From contig CAZAPG010000022.1 of assembly GCA_964486935.1 (NCBI GenBank), positions 1 to 64,000 of the forward strand: 64,000 nucleotides of DNA, written 5' to 3'. Below, in pieces: positions 41,292 to 49,145 of this stretch. The DNA comes from CAZAPG01 sp964486935 (GTDB lineage Bacteria; Chloroflexota; Anaerolineae; 4572-78; J111). Made by a program: the position numbers and the translations under genes. Below the pieces are notes generated by a model. The model was not told where the DNA came from. It searched no databases and saw only the letters and a list, made by a program, of their open reading frames with translations. The stretch's first letter is position 1; every line of letters starts with the position of its first letter.

Positions 41292-42245
41292 ATGCGTATC
41301 GCAGTTTTTGGCGTGGGCGGTGTAGGCGGCTACTTTGGCGGTCGGCTGGCCCAGGCCGGGCACGATGAAGTGATTTTTATCGCCCGTGGCGCGCATTTAC
41401 AGGCTATGCAGGCGGGCGGCTTGCGGGTAGAAAGCATCAAGGGTGATTTTGCAGTACATCCGGTGCAAGCCGTTGACGACCCCGCCCGCGTGGGACCGGT
41501 GGATGCGGTGCTGCTGGGGGTCAAAGCCTGGCAGGTTCCGGCTGCCGCCGAAGCCATCCGCCCGATGATGGGGCCGGAAACCTTTGTGGTGCCGCTGCAA
41601 AACGGCGTGGAAGCTCCGGCGCAGTTAGCCGAGGCGCTTGGCCGGGAGCGCGTGCTGGGCGGCTTTTGTCGCATTGTCAGCTACCTTACCGGGCCGGGCT
41701 GCCTGCGCCACGCCGGGGGCGATGCGTATGTGGCTTTTGGCGAACTGGATAATCGACCCGGCGAGCGGGCGCAGCGGCTACTGGCTGCCTTCAACCGGGC
41801 AGTCGGCCTGATTGCCGAAATCCCCCCCGATATTCAGGCCGCGATGTGGGGCAAATTTTTGCAAATTTCCTCGTGGAGCGGTATGGGGGCGGTCACTCGC
41901 GCCCCGGCGGGAGTGTGGCGCAGCCTGGCCGGAACCCGCCAGATGTGGCAGCAGGCCATGCAAGAAGTTGTGGCCGTGGCGCAGGCGCGCGGCATCAACC
42001 TGACCGAAGCCAACATTGAAAAAACCACATTTTACGTGGATAACCTGCCGCCCGAATCCACCGCCTCGATGCAGCGAGACATTCTGGCCGGGCGGCCTTC
42101 GGAGCTTGACTCGCAAAGCGGGGCGGTGGTGCGTTTAGGCCGGGAGGTGAATGTCGACACGCCCACCCACGCCTTTATCTACCACGCCCTGCTGCCGCTA
42201 GAGTTAAAAGCGCGGGGCGAGGTTGAGTTTGCTCAATCTGGCTAA
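41292..42245 (+). CDS. panE: Ketopantoate reductase family (PanE/ApbA)
   Basis: 317 aa from ATG; AGGAGG five nt upstream fixes the start. NADPH Rossmann motif VFGVGGVGGYFGG. Catalytic lysine region AMWGKFLQISSWSGMGAVTR. Reduces ketopantoate for CoA synthesis; relatives reduce other 2-keto acids. It follows the sugar dehydrogenase by 21 bp. Confidence 0.88.
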   Translation: MRIAVFGVGGVGGYFGGRLAQAGHDEVIFIARGAHLQAMQAGGLRVESIKGDFAVHPVQAVDDPARVGPVDAVLLGVKAWQVPAAAEAIRPMMGPETFVVPLQNGVEAPAQLAEALGRERVLGGFCRIVSYLTGPGCLRHAGGDAYVAFGELDNRPGERAQRLLAAFNRAVGLIAEIPPDIQAAMWGKFLQISSWSGMGAVTRAPAGVWRSLAGTRQMWQQAMQEVVAVAQARGINLTEANIEKTTFYVDNLPPESTASMQRDILAGRPSELDSQSGAVVRLGREVNVDTPTHAFIYHALLPLELKARGEVEFAQSG

Positions 42246-42334
42246 CAAGCGCGCCTGACTATAACCGAAAATTAGCCCGATTGTTGCTGCCTGGCGAGCC
42301 GACCGCCGTCCAGACCGGAACAACCAACACAGAG

Positions 42335-42366
42335 AGCGGCGGTCAGCCGTCGGCGGTTGGCGGTTG
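42335..42366. repeat. Heptad array over the larA stop codon
   Basis: On minus: CAACCGC, CAACCGC, CGACGGC, TGACCGC. The TGA stop of the racemase gene is inside the array, so the last about eight residues (KQPPTADG) are repeat-encoded. The rest of the 97-bp gap to panE carries nothing else I recognise. Confidence 0.75.
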
Positions 42367-43623
42367 TTTTAATACCGGGATAGTGGCGTTGGCCAGCGGC
42401 ATCACTCCGATGCGGGCCTCGGCTGGCAGGCCGGCCAGGACAGCGGCCAGGGCGTCATCAAGGCTGGGGGTGGGGGTCAACAACAGGCGGCGCACAAAAT
42501 CGTCTTCCATTTCCGAAAGCAGCAACACCCGTACTTTTGCGGCATCGCGGGCAATTTGAAAGGCTTTGTGCGGCCCCACCCGAAAGCCCTCGCGGGCAAA
42601 GCTGTCAAACACATCCTGGTAGGACGACTTGCCGGCCACCCACCGCTCGTACCTGGCGCTGCCGCTGCCTTCGGGGCAGGCCGCCGCCAGAATAATGGTT
42701 CCCCCCTCTTTGGTCACGAGCGCGGCGTGGGCCAGCCCCTTCTGGCTCTGGTACACGTTGATATCCTTGGGATGCCCCCCCGGCGAGACAATCATCAAAT
42801 CAAACGGCTGCGCCACCTCCACCTGAAAGATTTGCCGCACCAGGGGGATGCCCTGCGCCATCACGGCCTGCGGCGCGCCGGCCAATGCCGCAACAATCTG
42901 CTTTTGCTCGTTCAAAATGGCGTTCAGCGCAAAATGGATGCCGGCCATCCGCCCCATTTCCTCGACATCCTGCCGGGCGGGGTTGTCGCGGTAGCTGCCC
43001 AGCCGGGCGCGCGGATTCATCATCATCGCGTGGTTGTGGTTGATGGTCTCTTTACCGGCCAGGCCAATGACCGCGCTTTTGACCCCCCCGGAAAAACCCA
43101 TAAACTGGTGCGGCTCCATATTGCCGACCACCAGCCGCATGTCGGCCTTGACATAGGCAGAGTTTAGCCAAATCGGGGCGCCGCGCCCGGTCTGGCCCAG
43201 GTAGGTCAGGCTGTCTCCATCTTCGGCGTTGTGGCAGATGATGGGGTAGCGGGCGATGATATCCGGCGGCAGAATGGCCGGATACTCGTCCGGCGTCATC
43301 GGCGGGTGGGCGCCGGTGGCAATCACCAGGGTGATGACTTTGGGCGGCAGGCCAAGATTTTCCAGCCGGGCCAGCAGCGGCGGCAGCAGGTGATGATGGG
43401 GCACGGGCCGGGTTTTATCATTGATGGCAATGGCCGCCGAGCGCGCCCCGGCAAAATCAGCCATGCTCACGCCCCCTGCCGGCTCATCCAGCGCCCGGTT
43501 GACTGCGGCCAGCGGGTCGGGCGCGGGGTCGGCCCGGTTGGGAGCCAGCAGCGTTACTTGCCGCCAGTCGGGCAGGCTAAAGGTCAGCCTGATTTTGCCG
43601 TAGGGCAGGGTGAATTGAGGCAC
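42343..43623 (-). CDS. larA: LarA-family nickel-pincer 2-hydroxyacid racemase/epimerase
   Basis: 426 aa from GTG (GGAGAG seven nt upstream). A longer open frame upstream is only the shadow of the next gene. The four functional residues of lactate racemase are present with exactly the spacing of Lactobacillus LarA: His106 (ATGAHPP), His172 (EPHQF), Lys182 (SGGVK, the covalent cofactor site) and His198 (ETINHNH). LarA homologues racemise or epimerise various 2-hydroxy acids, so the substrate is open. The NPN-cofactor genes larB, larC and larE are not in the window. Last gene of the minus-strand catabolic cassette. Confidence 0.9.
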   Translation of the reverse strand: MPQFTLPYGKIRLTFSLPDWRQVTLLAPNRADPAPDPLAAVNRALDEPAGGVSMADFAGARSAAIAINDKTRPVPHHHLLPPLLARLENLGLPPKVITLVIATGAHPPMTPDEYPAILPPDIIARYPIICHNAEDGDSLTYLGQTGRGAPIWLNSAYVKADMRLVVGNMEPHQFMGFSGGVKSAVIGLAGKETINHNHAMMMNPRARLGSYRDNPARQDVEEMGRMAGIHFALNAILNEQKQIVAALAGAPQAVMAQGIPLVRQIFQVEVAQPFDLMIVSPGGHPKDINVYQSQKGLAHAALVTKEGGTIILAAACPEGSGSARYERWVAGKSSYQDVFDSFAREGFRVGPHKAFQIARDAAKVRVLLLSEMEDDFVRRLLLTPTPSLDDALAAVLAGLPAEARIGVMPLANATIPVLKQPPTADG

Positions 43624-43635
43624 AGTTCTCTCCAA

Positions 43636-43707
43636 ACGACCGCCGACCCTTCGACAGGTTCCCCTCAACTTTGTTCGGGGCAGAGCAGTCTGTGGCCGGC
43701 GGTTCGT
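43636..43707. repeat. Dispersed GACCGCC-ended repeat, copy A
   Basis: Begins CGACCGCCGACCC and ends GGCCGGCGGTTCG (imperfect inverted ends). The first 46 nt (from 43638) match copy B at 46717 at about 40 of 46 positions. Fills most of the gap between the lyase and racemase genes. Confidence 0.75.
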
Positions 43708-43709
43708 TG

Positions 43710-44867
43710 TTACGCGCTGCGATACAGCTTGGTGATAACAAATTCCTCGTGGCGCAGCGCCTCGGCGGCAGTGAGCCGCCCGTTGACGTTGCGGGCCATT
43801 GTTTCCATCACCTTGTCGGCGGCCTCGTCCAGCGTCATTTCCAGCCGCAGCATAGCGGTGATGTCCACATCGATATGCTCGCTCATGGTGCTGACCGTGA
43901 GGGGGTTGGCCGATATCTTCATCACCGGGATGATGGGGTTGCCGATGATGTTGCCCTGGCCGGTGGTGAAAAAGTGCAGCACCGACCCGCCCGCCGCGCA
44001 CAGCGTGACCATCTCTGCCGCCGCGCTCGATGAGTCCATAAAATGCAGGCCCGGCCCTTTGGGTTCCTGGGCCGGCTTCAGCGCCGACATGACTTTGTTG
44101 CGGCCCATCTTCTCCACGTTGCCCAGCGCCTTCTCCTCGATGGTGGTCAGCCCGCCGCGAATATTGCCTTCGGTGGGCTGGGAACCCAGCAGGTTGGCCC
44201 CGGTGCCGATGATGAAATCCTGGTAATCCTGAAACGTTTTCATAAAATCTTTGGCTACCTGCTCGTTGACGCATTGGTCGCGGATTTTGTCTTCCGCGCC
44301 GGTCACTTCGCTGGTTTCGCCAAAAATGGCCGTTGAGCCGGCCTCGATCATGCGCTCCAGCACCCGGCCAATGGTGGGGTTAGAGGCCAGCCCCAAAGTG
44401 GTGTCAGACTCGCCGCATTTGGCGCTGACCCATAGCTCGCCCAGTTCAATCGGTTCGCGCTGCAATTCGCTGGCGTACTGGGTAAACTCCATCGCCTTGC
44501 GCGAGGCCAATTCGATGGTTTTCAAATCGCCGTACCGCTCGATGCTGAAGCTGGCTACTGGTTTGCCGGTTTCGGCAATGCCGTTGGCAATGCGGTCGGT
44601 CCACTTTGGCTCGATGCCGATGACCACGGCGGCGGCAATGTTGGGGTTGCGCCCCGTACCGATGAGGGTGTCAAAGGTCAGCTCCAGGTCTTCGCCAAAT
44701 TGCAGCCGCCCGTAGGGGTGCGACAGAGCATAAGTGCCGCGAATGAGCGAGGCCACGCCCTCGGCGGCGGCGTTGGAAATGTCGTCAACGGGAATAATCA
44801 GCACATAGTTGCGCACACCGACGCGCCCGTTCTCGCGCCGGTAGCCGGTCAGTTTTAAGTTATTCAT
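43710..44867 (-). CDS. UxaA/SuyB-type dehydratase-lyase large subunit
   Basis: 385 aa from the ATG overlapping the SAF-domain gene by 8 bp. UxaA superfamily: NGRVGVRNYVLIIPVDD (14-30), GRLQFGEDLEL, IGTGRNP, KCGESDTTLG (150-159, likely metal site Cys151), FGETSEVTGAED. In E. coli altronate dehydratase the SAF and large domains are one 495-aa chain; here they are two genes, as in (R)-sulfolactate sulfo-lyase SuyAB and in split UxaA. The PVDDISNAA stretch fits what I remember of the SuyB-like branch, but that is not proven. Reaction: elimination of water, or of sulfite, from a 2-hydroxy acid. Confidence 0.8.
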   Translation of the reverse strand: MNNLKLTGYRRENGRVGVRNYVLIIPVDDISNAAAEGVASLIRGTYALSHPYGRLQFGEDLELTFDTLIGTGRNPNIAAAVVIGIEPKWTDRIANGIAETGKPVASFSIERYGDLKTIELASRKAMEFTQYASELQREPIELGELWVSAKCGESDTTLGLASNPTIGRVLERMIEAGSTAIFGETSEVTGAEDKIRDQCVNEQVAKDFMKTFQDYQDFIIGTGANLLGSQPTEGNIRGGLTTIEEKALGNVEKMGRNKVMSALKPAQEPKGPGLHFMDSSSAAAEMVTLCAAGGSVLHFFTTGQGNIIGNPIIPVMKISANPLTVSTMSEHIDVDITAMLRLEMTLDEAADKVMETMARNVNGRLTAAEALRHEEFVITKLYRSA

Positions 44868-45159
44868 TGACACTCGTCTCCCATCTGATGCTTCTGACGT
44901 TTTGGGTGTGAACGTGGGCGCCTTTGGCCACTGTTTTGGTGGTCAACCCGATGGCGCGACCGTACTTGATGAGTTCGTGCCCCTGGCTCATGTCTTTCAG
45001 GGCAATTTTGTGGCCCAGGGGAATATCCTCGATGGCGGTTACGGCGCCCATTTCTTTGCCTTCCAGGGTAACTACTCTGACGCTGTCGCCTTTGGCCACA
45101 TCTTGAATGACCACGGCCACGTCGTCAACAGCTTCGTGCATTAATGCACCGTGTGACAT
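44860..45159 (-). CDS. SAF-domain small subunit of UxaA/SuyA type
   Basis: 99 aa. The whole protein is a SAF domain (MHEAVDDVAVVIQDVAKGD, then EDIPLGHKIALKDM, ending TKTVAKGAHVHTQNVRS). It matches the N-terminal domain of altronate/galactarate dehydratases and the separate SuyA subunit. Overlaps the large subunit by 8 bp, so they are made together. Confidence 0.86.
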   Translation of the reverse strand: MSHGALMHEAVDDVAVVIQDVAKGDSVRVVTLEGKEMGAVTAIEDIPLGHKIALKDMSQGHELIKYGRAIGLTTKTVAKGAHVHTQNVRSIRWETSVNE

Positions 45160-45292
45160 GGTTTTACTGCCTCCTTGTAGTAAGAATGTTAAAAAAGTTT
45201 TGACTCAGAAAAATATGTGAATTGCGCGAAACGCAAAACGGGGAACGTGAGATAAAATACGGTATGGCCAGCCACATCCTGCGTTCCACGTT

Positions 45293-46687
45293 CTACGGCT
45301 TGAACTGCGGCAGATACTCCGCAAATTCCGTATAGAACTCTTGCAAAATGGCCCGCGCCCGGTCGATGTCGTTGACCATCGGGTCGAGCAGCAGGGCTTG
45401 CAGGGCCAGCTCTTTATCGCCGTGGTAGCAGGCATCTACCACCAGCGAGCTGTAGGCCAGCTCCCGGCGGCACAATTCGGCGATGGGTTCCGGCAGCGGC
45501 GGCACATTGAGGCCGCGAAGGCCAAAACCGGAGATGAGGCCCGGCGTTTCCACAATAGCGTCGGGGGGCAGGTTGGGGATGGCCCCGTTGTTGGGCAGGT
45601 TGAGCTGGTGGTAGTAGTAATTATCGTTAAAGGTGATGGCCTCGATGATTTCCGGCACGCCCTCGCTGATGGCGTTTTTTAGCTGGTTGACCGGGCGCTC
45701 GCCGTTGACAATGGCGTGGGCGGTGGCCCAGCGTTCGGCCCGGCGGCGGCGGTTACCCTCCCAACTTTGCAGCTTCAAATCGTACTTTTCCCAGGGTTTG
45801 GTCACGGGGTCGTGAACCCAGGCCAGGTACTCGCACAGGTGGCTGTCGCCGGGGGTGGGCATCAGGCCATAAATCTCAAACAGTTCGCGGGTCAGCGGCT
45901 CAAAATCCCGGCGATACCCTTTGAGCCAGCGGTCGCGCAGCAGGGGATACAGGTCCTCGCCGGTTTGCCGGTCGCGGATGTCGTAAATCCACGAAAAGTG
46001 GTTCAACCCCGCAGCCTTGATATCCAGATGTTGGTAGGCCGCCGAGGCCACGGGAATGAAGCGGGGCATATTGTCGGCGTCGGTATGCACGTGAAAGCCT
46101 TCGGGGATGGGCACGCCATACCGGTCGGACAACACGGCCATAGCCATGGCGTAGCCCCACATCAACTGGTGACACATCCCCACTACCTTGATTTTGGTGT
46201 AGCGATGCACCGCCCAGGTGAGCCGGATGAGCGGGTTGGTGTAATTGAGATACCAGGCGTCGGGGCATAGCTCTTCCATATCGCGGGCAATGGCAATCAT
46301 CAACGGCAGGTTGCGGGCGGTGTGGGCAAACGCGCCCGGCCCGCTGTTTTCGGCGTAGGGCTGGCGGATGCCGTGCTTGAGCGGGATGCGCCAATCTTTC
46401 TCCCACACCTCCTCTCGCGGGCCAACCTGCACCGAAACGGTGACAAAATTGGCCTGCGGCAGCGCCTCGCGGCGGTTGGTTGTGCCGTTGATGCACATCT
46501 CCGCGCCCCACTCCCGGTTCATCAACTCGGCCAGTTTGACCATTGTTTCCAGGCCCGGCTCGTTAATATCGACCAGCCACAACTCGGCCCCGCGCAGCCG
46601 TTCGGCCCGGATGATGGTGGCCAGCGAGCTAAGGCCAAAAATGGCGCTGCCCGCGCCAATGAGTACGATTTTGGGTGGATGAGTCAT
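45293..46687 (-). CDS. GH4-family glycosidase (NAD- and metal-dependent)
   Basis: 464 aa. Rossmann start (IVLIGAGSAIFGLSSLA), YLNYTNP (146-152), the metal-binding Cys172-His173 in GMCHQLMW, and AGLNHFSW (226-233). GH4 enzymes cleave alpha- or beta-glycosides by oxidising C3, eliminating and re-reducing; members act on galactosides, glucosides, galacturonides or 6-phosphoglycosides. The CHQ form does not settle which. In the cassette it would release a monosaccharide from an imported or phosphorylated glycoside. No transmembrane part, so cytoplasmic. Confidence 0.87.
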   Translation of the reverse strand: MTHPPKIVLIGAGSAIFGLSSLATIIRAERLRGAELWLVDINEPGLETMVKLAELMNREWGAEMCINGTTNRREALPQANFVTVSVQVGPREEVWEKDWRIPLKHGIRQPYAENSGPGAFAHTARNLPLMIAIARDMEELCPDAWYLNYTNPLIRLTWAVHRYTKIKVVGMCHQLMWGYAMAMAVLSDRYGVPIPEGFHVHTDADNMPRFIPVASAAYQHLDIKAAGLNHFSWIYDIRDRQTGEDLYPLLRDRWLKGYRRDFEPLTRELFEIYGLMPTPGDSHLCEYLAWVHDPVTKPWEKYDLKLQSWEGNRRRRAERWATAHAIVNGERPVNQLKNAISEGVPEIIEAITFNDNYYYHQLNLPNNGAIPNLPPDAIVETPGLISGFGLRGLNVPPLPEPIAELCRRELAYSSLVVDACYHGDKELALQALLLDPMVNDIDRARAILQEFYTEFAEYLPQFKP

Positions 46688-46716
46688 AGACGGGTTTCAA
46701 TCCTTTGCTGTAAAAT

Positions 46717-46805
46717 GACCGCCGGCCCTTTGACAAGCTCCCCTCAACTTTATTCGGAGCAGGCCGCCGTTTAACCACCTGGGCAGCCGCCGGTGGCCGG
46801 CAGTC
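46717..46805. repeat. Dispersed GACCGCC-ended repeat, copy B
   Basis: 46717-46762 matches copy A (about 40 of 46). It ends GGTGGCCGGCAGTC, near-complementary to the start. Sits between the aldolase-like and GH4 genes. Confidence 0.75.
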
Positions 46806-46808
46806 GAA

Positions 46809-47852
46809 TTATTTGATATAGCGGGTCAAAAAATCCATTTCTCTATCCCGGCTGGCCATGGTTACCCCAACCGCCTCCTCGGCGGAGAGGCCCCGGTGAA
46901 TGATATCGTTGATGGCCTGGGCGGCGGCGGCCGGGTCTTCCGGGCCGGGAAAGCTGACATTGCGGCCCACCATCGCCCCGCGCACGTTGGCGCGGGTAGC
47001 CATGGCCGCGGCAAAATCCTGGTAGGTGGAGCGCGGGTCCTCTTTCGACGGCCCGCCCAGCATCAAAATGGGCAGGGTGGTGGCCATCGTTACCCGGTGA
47101 AACTCGTCGCAATAGGGGATTTTTAGCCAGGTGCGGTGCGACGCGTCGCCCAGACCGCCCAGCACGCCGGCCAGCTTAACCAACTCATCGGCATTGTTTT
47201 TGCCGACCCACTGGCCGTTTACGTAATCCATCCGAAGCGGCTCGATAAAGGGGGTCAGGTTGTAGCGGTTGAGGTCGGTGACGGCGCGGGCGCAATAGTC
47301 GATGGTGTTGAGGGTGCGCTCGTCATCCGGCACAAAGCGAATGAGCATTTTGCCGCCATCGAGGTTGAAACGGGCAATCGACTCGGCGGAGTAGGAGCCG
47401 AAGCGGTCGTCAATTTCGCCCCTGACGCCGGCCACGCCGCCGCGCTGCATGCAGCCAATCAGCACCTTGCCATCCAAAATGGATGGCCCGCCGCCCTGCT
47501 GCACCAGATAATCAATAATGAGCAGGTCTTCTATCATGTCGGCGGTGCTCATAAAGCCGTCAAAATCGGTGGCAATGAGGACGCGCAAAATTCGGCCCAG
47601 GTACTCTTGCCGGTTGCCCATTTTGAAAGGGTCATTGCCCAGCACGGTGACGCCCCGGGCCGGGTGGTCTGCCGCCAGAATTGAGAGCTTGCCGTCGATG
47701 GTTAGGCGGGTGCGGCGTTTGCGGGCCTGCGCCTGCCGCAAAATAATTTCCGGCGCATCGACCCGAATTTGGGTGATTTTTTCAAAAATGCGGGCCGGAA
47801 AGAAGGCTTCAAGGTTGAACCTGTAACCGGCTAAATTGTATTCGCTGTTAAT
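46809..47852 (-). CDS. Cgl0159-like TIM-barrel aldolase family protein, probable ATT start
   Basis: 347 aa if begun at ATT 47852, which has AAGGAG eight nt upstream; an in-frame stop lies just above, and no ATG, GTG or TTG occurs before 47741. The 37 extra residues (EYNLAGYRFNLEAFF, EKITQIRVDAPEIIL) read as ordinary protein. The core (LSILAADHPARGV, FDGFMSTADMIEDLL, LMLGGPSKED) resembles the Cgl0159/DeoC-FbaB-LsrF barrel family of class I aldolase-like proteins, often near inositol or sugar genes. Next to a PFK-like kinase, cleavage of a ketose 1-phosphate is plausible. Reaction unproven. Confidence 0.75.
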   Translation of the reverse strand: MNSEYNLAGYRFNLEAFFPARIFEKITQIRVDAPEIILRQAQARKRRTRLTIDGKLSILAADHPARGVTVLGNDPFKMGNRQEYLGRILRVLIATDFDGFMSTADMIEDLLIIDYLVQQGGGPSILDGKVLIGCMQRGGVAGVRGEIDDRFGSYSAESIARFNLDGGKMLIRFVPDDERTLNTIDYCARAVTDLNRYNLTPFIEPLRMDYVNGQWVGKNNADELVKLAGVLGGLGDASHRTWLKIPYCDEFHRVTMATTLPILMLGGPSKEDPRSTYQDFAAAMATRANVRGAMVGRNVSFPGPEDPAAAAQAINDIIHRGLSAEEAVGVTMASRDREMDFLTRYIK

Positions 47853-47873
47853 GGTTGGGTCTCCTTAAAATTA

Positions 47874-47901
47874 GTTTCAGGTTTCAAGTTTCGGGTTTCA
47901 G
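47874..47901. repeat. Heptad array (GTTTCAG words)
   Basis: GTTTCAG, GTTTCAA, GTTTCGG, GTTTCAG. The same words occur at 10821-10834. Lies between the PFK-like gene and the aldolase-like gene, right before the latter's ribosome site. Confidence 0.85.
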
Positions 47902-47930
47902 GCAGGTATTCGCAATAGGCCATTGGCTAG

Positions 47931-49142
47931 TCACAATCCGCCTCCTCGCCCACCCGTTGATAAGAGCCTTGCCAGCGGCGGGAGCGGCCCGTCAATGAGC
48001 GGCAGGGCGTAATCTGTGAAGGCGGGCGTAACCATGTTGCCGGCCCGGTTCATAAACTCGCGGGGCAGGGTTTTTTCCACCCCGGCCACATCGGCCAGCG
48101 GCACAGCGCCACATTGGCAAACGTAGGGCTTGTTAAACACCCGCTCCAGCGAGACCATCAACCCACTGCGCCCGGCCATCAACTGGTTCACTGCCTCGCG
48201 GCCCGCTTGCAGGGCTTCGCGGCGGTCGGTAGTGGAGACGCAGGCGCTGAAAGCCCGGCCAATCAAGCCGGGCCGCAGAAAACGGCTCTGCAAATTTAGC
48301 CGGTCGCGCACCAAATCGGTTAGATAGGCGGCCACGCCGGTGGTCAGTTGGTGCACCATGCGGCCCACCGGGTCGGTTAAGCCGTGCTGGCCGATAAATT
48401 GGCCGGACGCATCGCGCACACCCTCGCCCACCACCACAAAGACGCGGCCCAGCCGCCGGTGGGTTTGGGCCACGTCATCTAAAAAGCGGGTCTCATCAAA
48501 GGGGATTTCCGGCGCGTAAACCAGATGGGGCGCGGCGTCTTCGTTCTCTTTGCCCAGCGCGGCGGCGGCGGCCAGCCAGCCGGCGTTGCGGCCCATGGTT
48601 TCCATAATAATTAGGTCGTCAAAATTGACCATCGACTCCAAATCGCGCCCCGTGTCGCGGGTCGCCAAAGCCAGAAAGCGGGCGGCGCTGCCGTAGCCGG
48701 GGGCGTGGTCGGTGCCTGACAGGTCGTTGTCGATGGTTTTGGGGACGCCCATCACGGCCAGCTCGTAGCCCTGCGCGGCGGCGGCTTGGGCCAGCCGGTG
48801 GGTGACGTGCATGGAGCCGTTGCCGCCGATATGGACAAAGTAGCGTACGTGGCGTTTTTGAAAGGTGCGGAGAATCTGCTGGTAGTGGTCGCCGGTTACT
48901 TTGAAGCGGCCCGACCCCAGCGCGGCTGCCGGCGTGTCGATGAGCAGGTTGAGGGTGCCGGTTGGCTCGCGGTTCAGGTCAACCAGATTTTCACGAACGG
49001 CGCCCTCCAGGCCGTTGACCAGGCCGTAAATATGGCTAATTTGTGACTGTTCTCTGGCGGCCAGAATCACGCCGGCCAAACTGGCGTTGATAACCGGCGT
49101 TGGCCCGCCGGATTGAGCCACCACAAGCGCTGCCTGAGCCAT
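47931..49142 (-). CDS. PFK-like sugar-phosphate kinase with altered GGNGS active site
   Basis: 403 aa. PFK-A superfamily: SGGPTPVIN (11-19), PKTIDND (134-140), MGRNAGW (183-189), PEIPFDE. The usual GGD-G/D-S is GGNGS (106-110). PPi-dependent relatives that share GVPKTIDNDL and GTDH.PGYGSAA typically have GGNDS; here the PPi-specific Asp has become Gly. So neither the classic ATP nor the classic PPi pattern is met. In a sugar cassette it likely phosphorylates a ketose phosphate or a derivative such as sulfofructose; untested. Starts 3 nt after the permease stop. Confidence 0.85.
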   Translation of the reverse strand: MAQAALVVAQSGGPTPVINASLAGVILAAREQSQISHIYGLVNGLEGAVRENLVDLNREPTGTLNLLIDTPAAALGSGRFKVTGDHYQQILRTFQKRHVRYFVHIGGNGSMHVTHRLAQAAAAQGYELAVMGVPKTIDNDLSGTDHAPGYGSAARFLALATRDTGRDLESMVNFDDLIIMETMGRNAGWLAAAAALGKENEDAAPHLVYAPEIPFDETRFLDDVAQTHRRLGRVFVVVGEGVRDASGQFIGQHGLTDPVGRMVHQLTTGVAAYLTDLVRDRLNLQSRFLRPGLIGRAFSACVSTTDRREALQAGREAVNQLMAGRSGLMVSLERVFNKPYVCQCGAVPLADVAGVEKTLPREFMNRAGNMVTPAFTDYALPLIDGPLPPLARLLSTGGRGGGL

Positions 49143-49145
49143 AAC

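Noticed and set aside
43624..44274. A 217-codon open upstream extension of the racemase gene
   Set aside because: It is the other frame of the lyase large subunit: rich in Arg, Gly, His and Gln, with no family resemblance. LarA begins properly at the GTG 43623.
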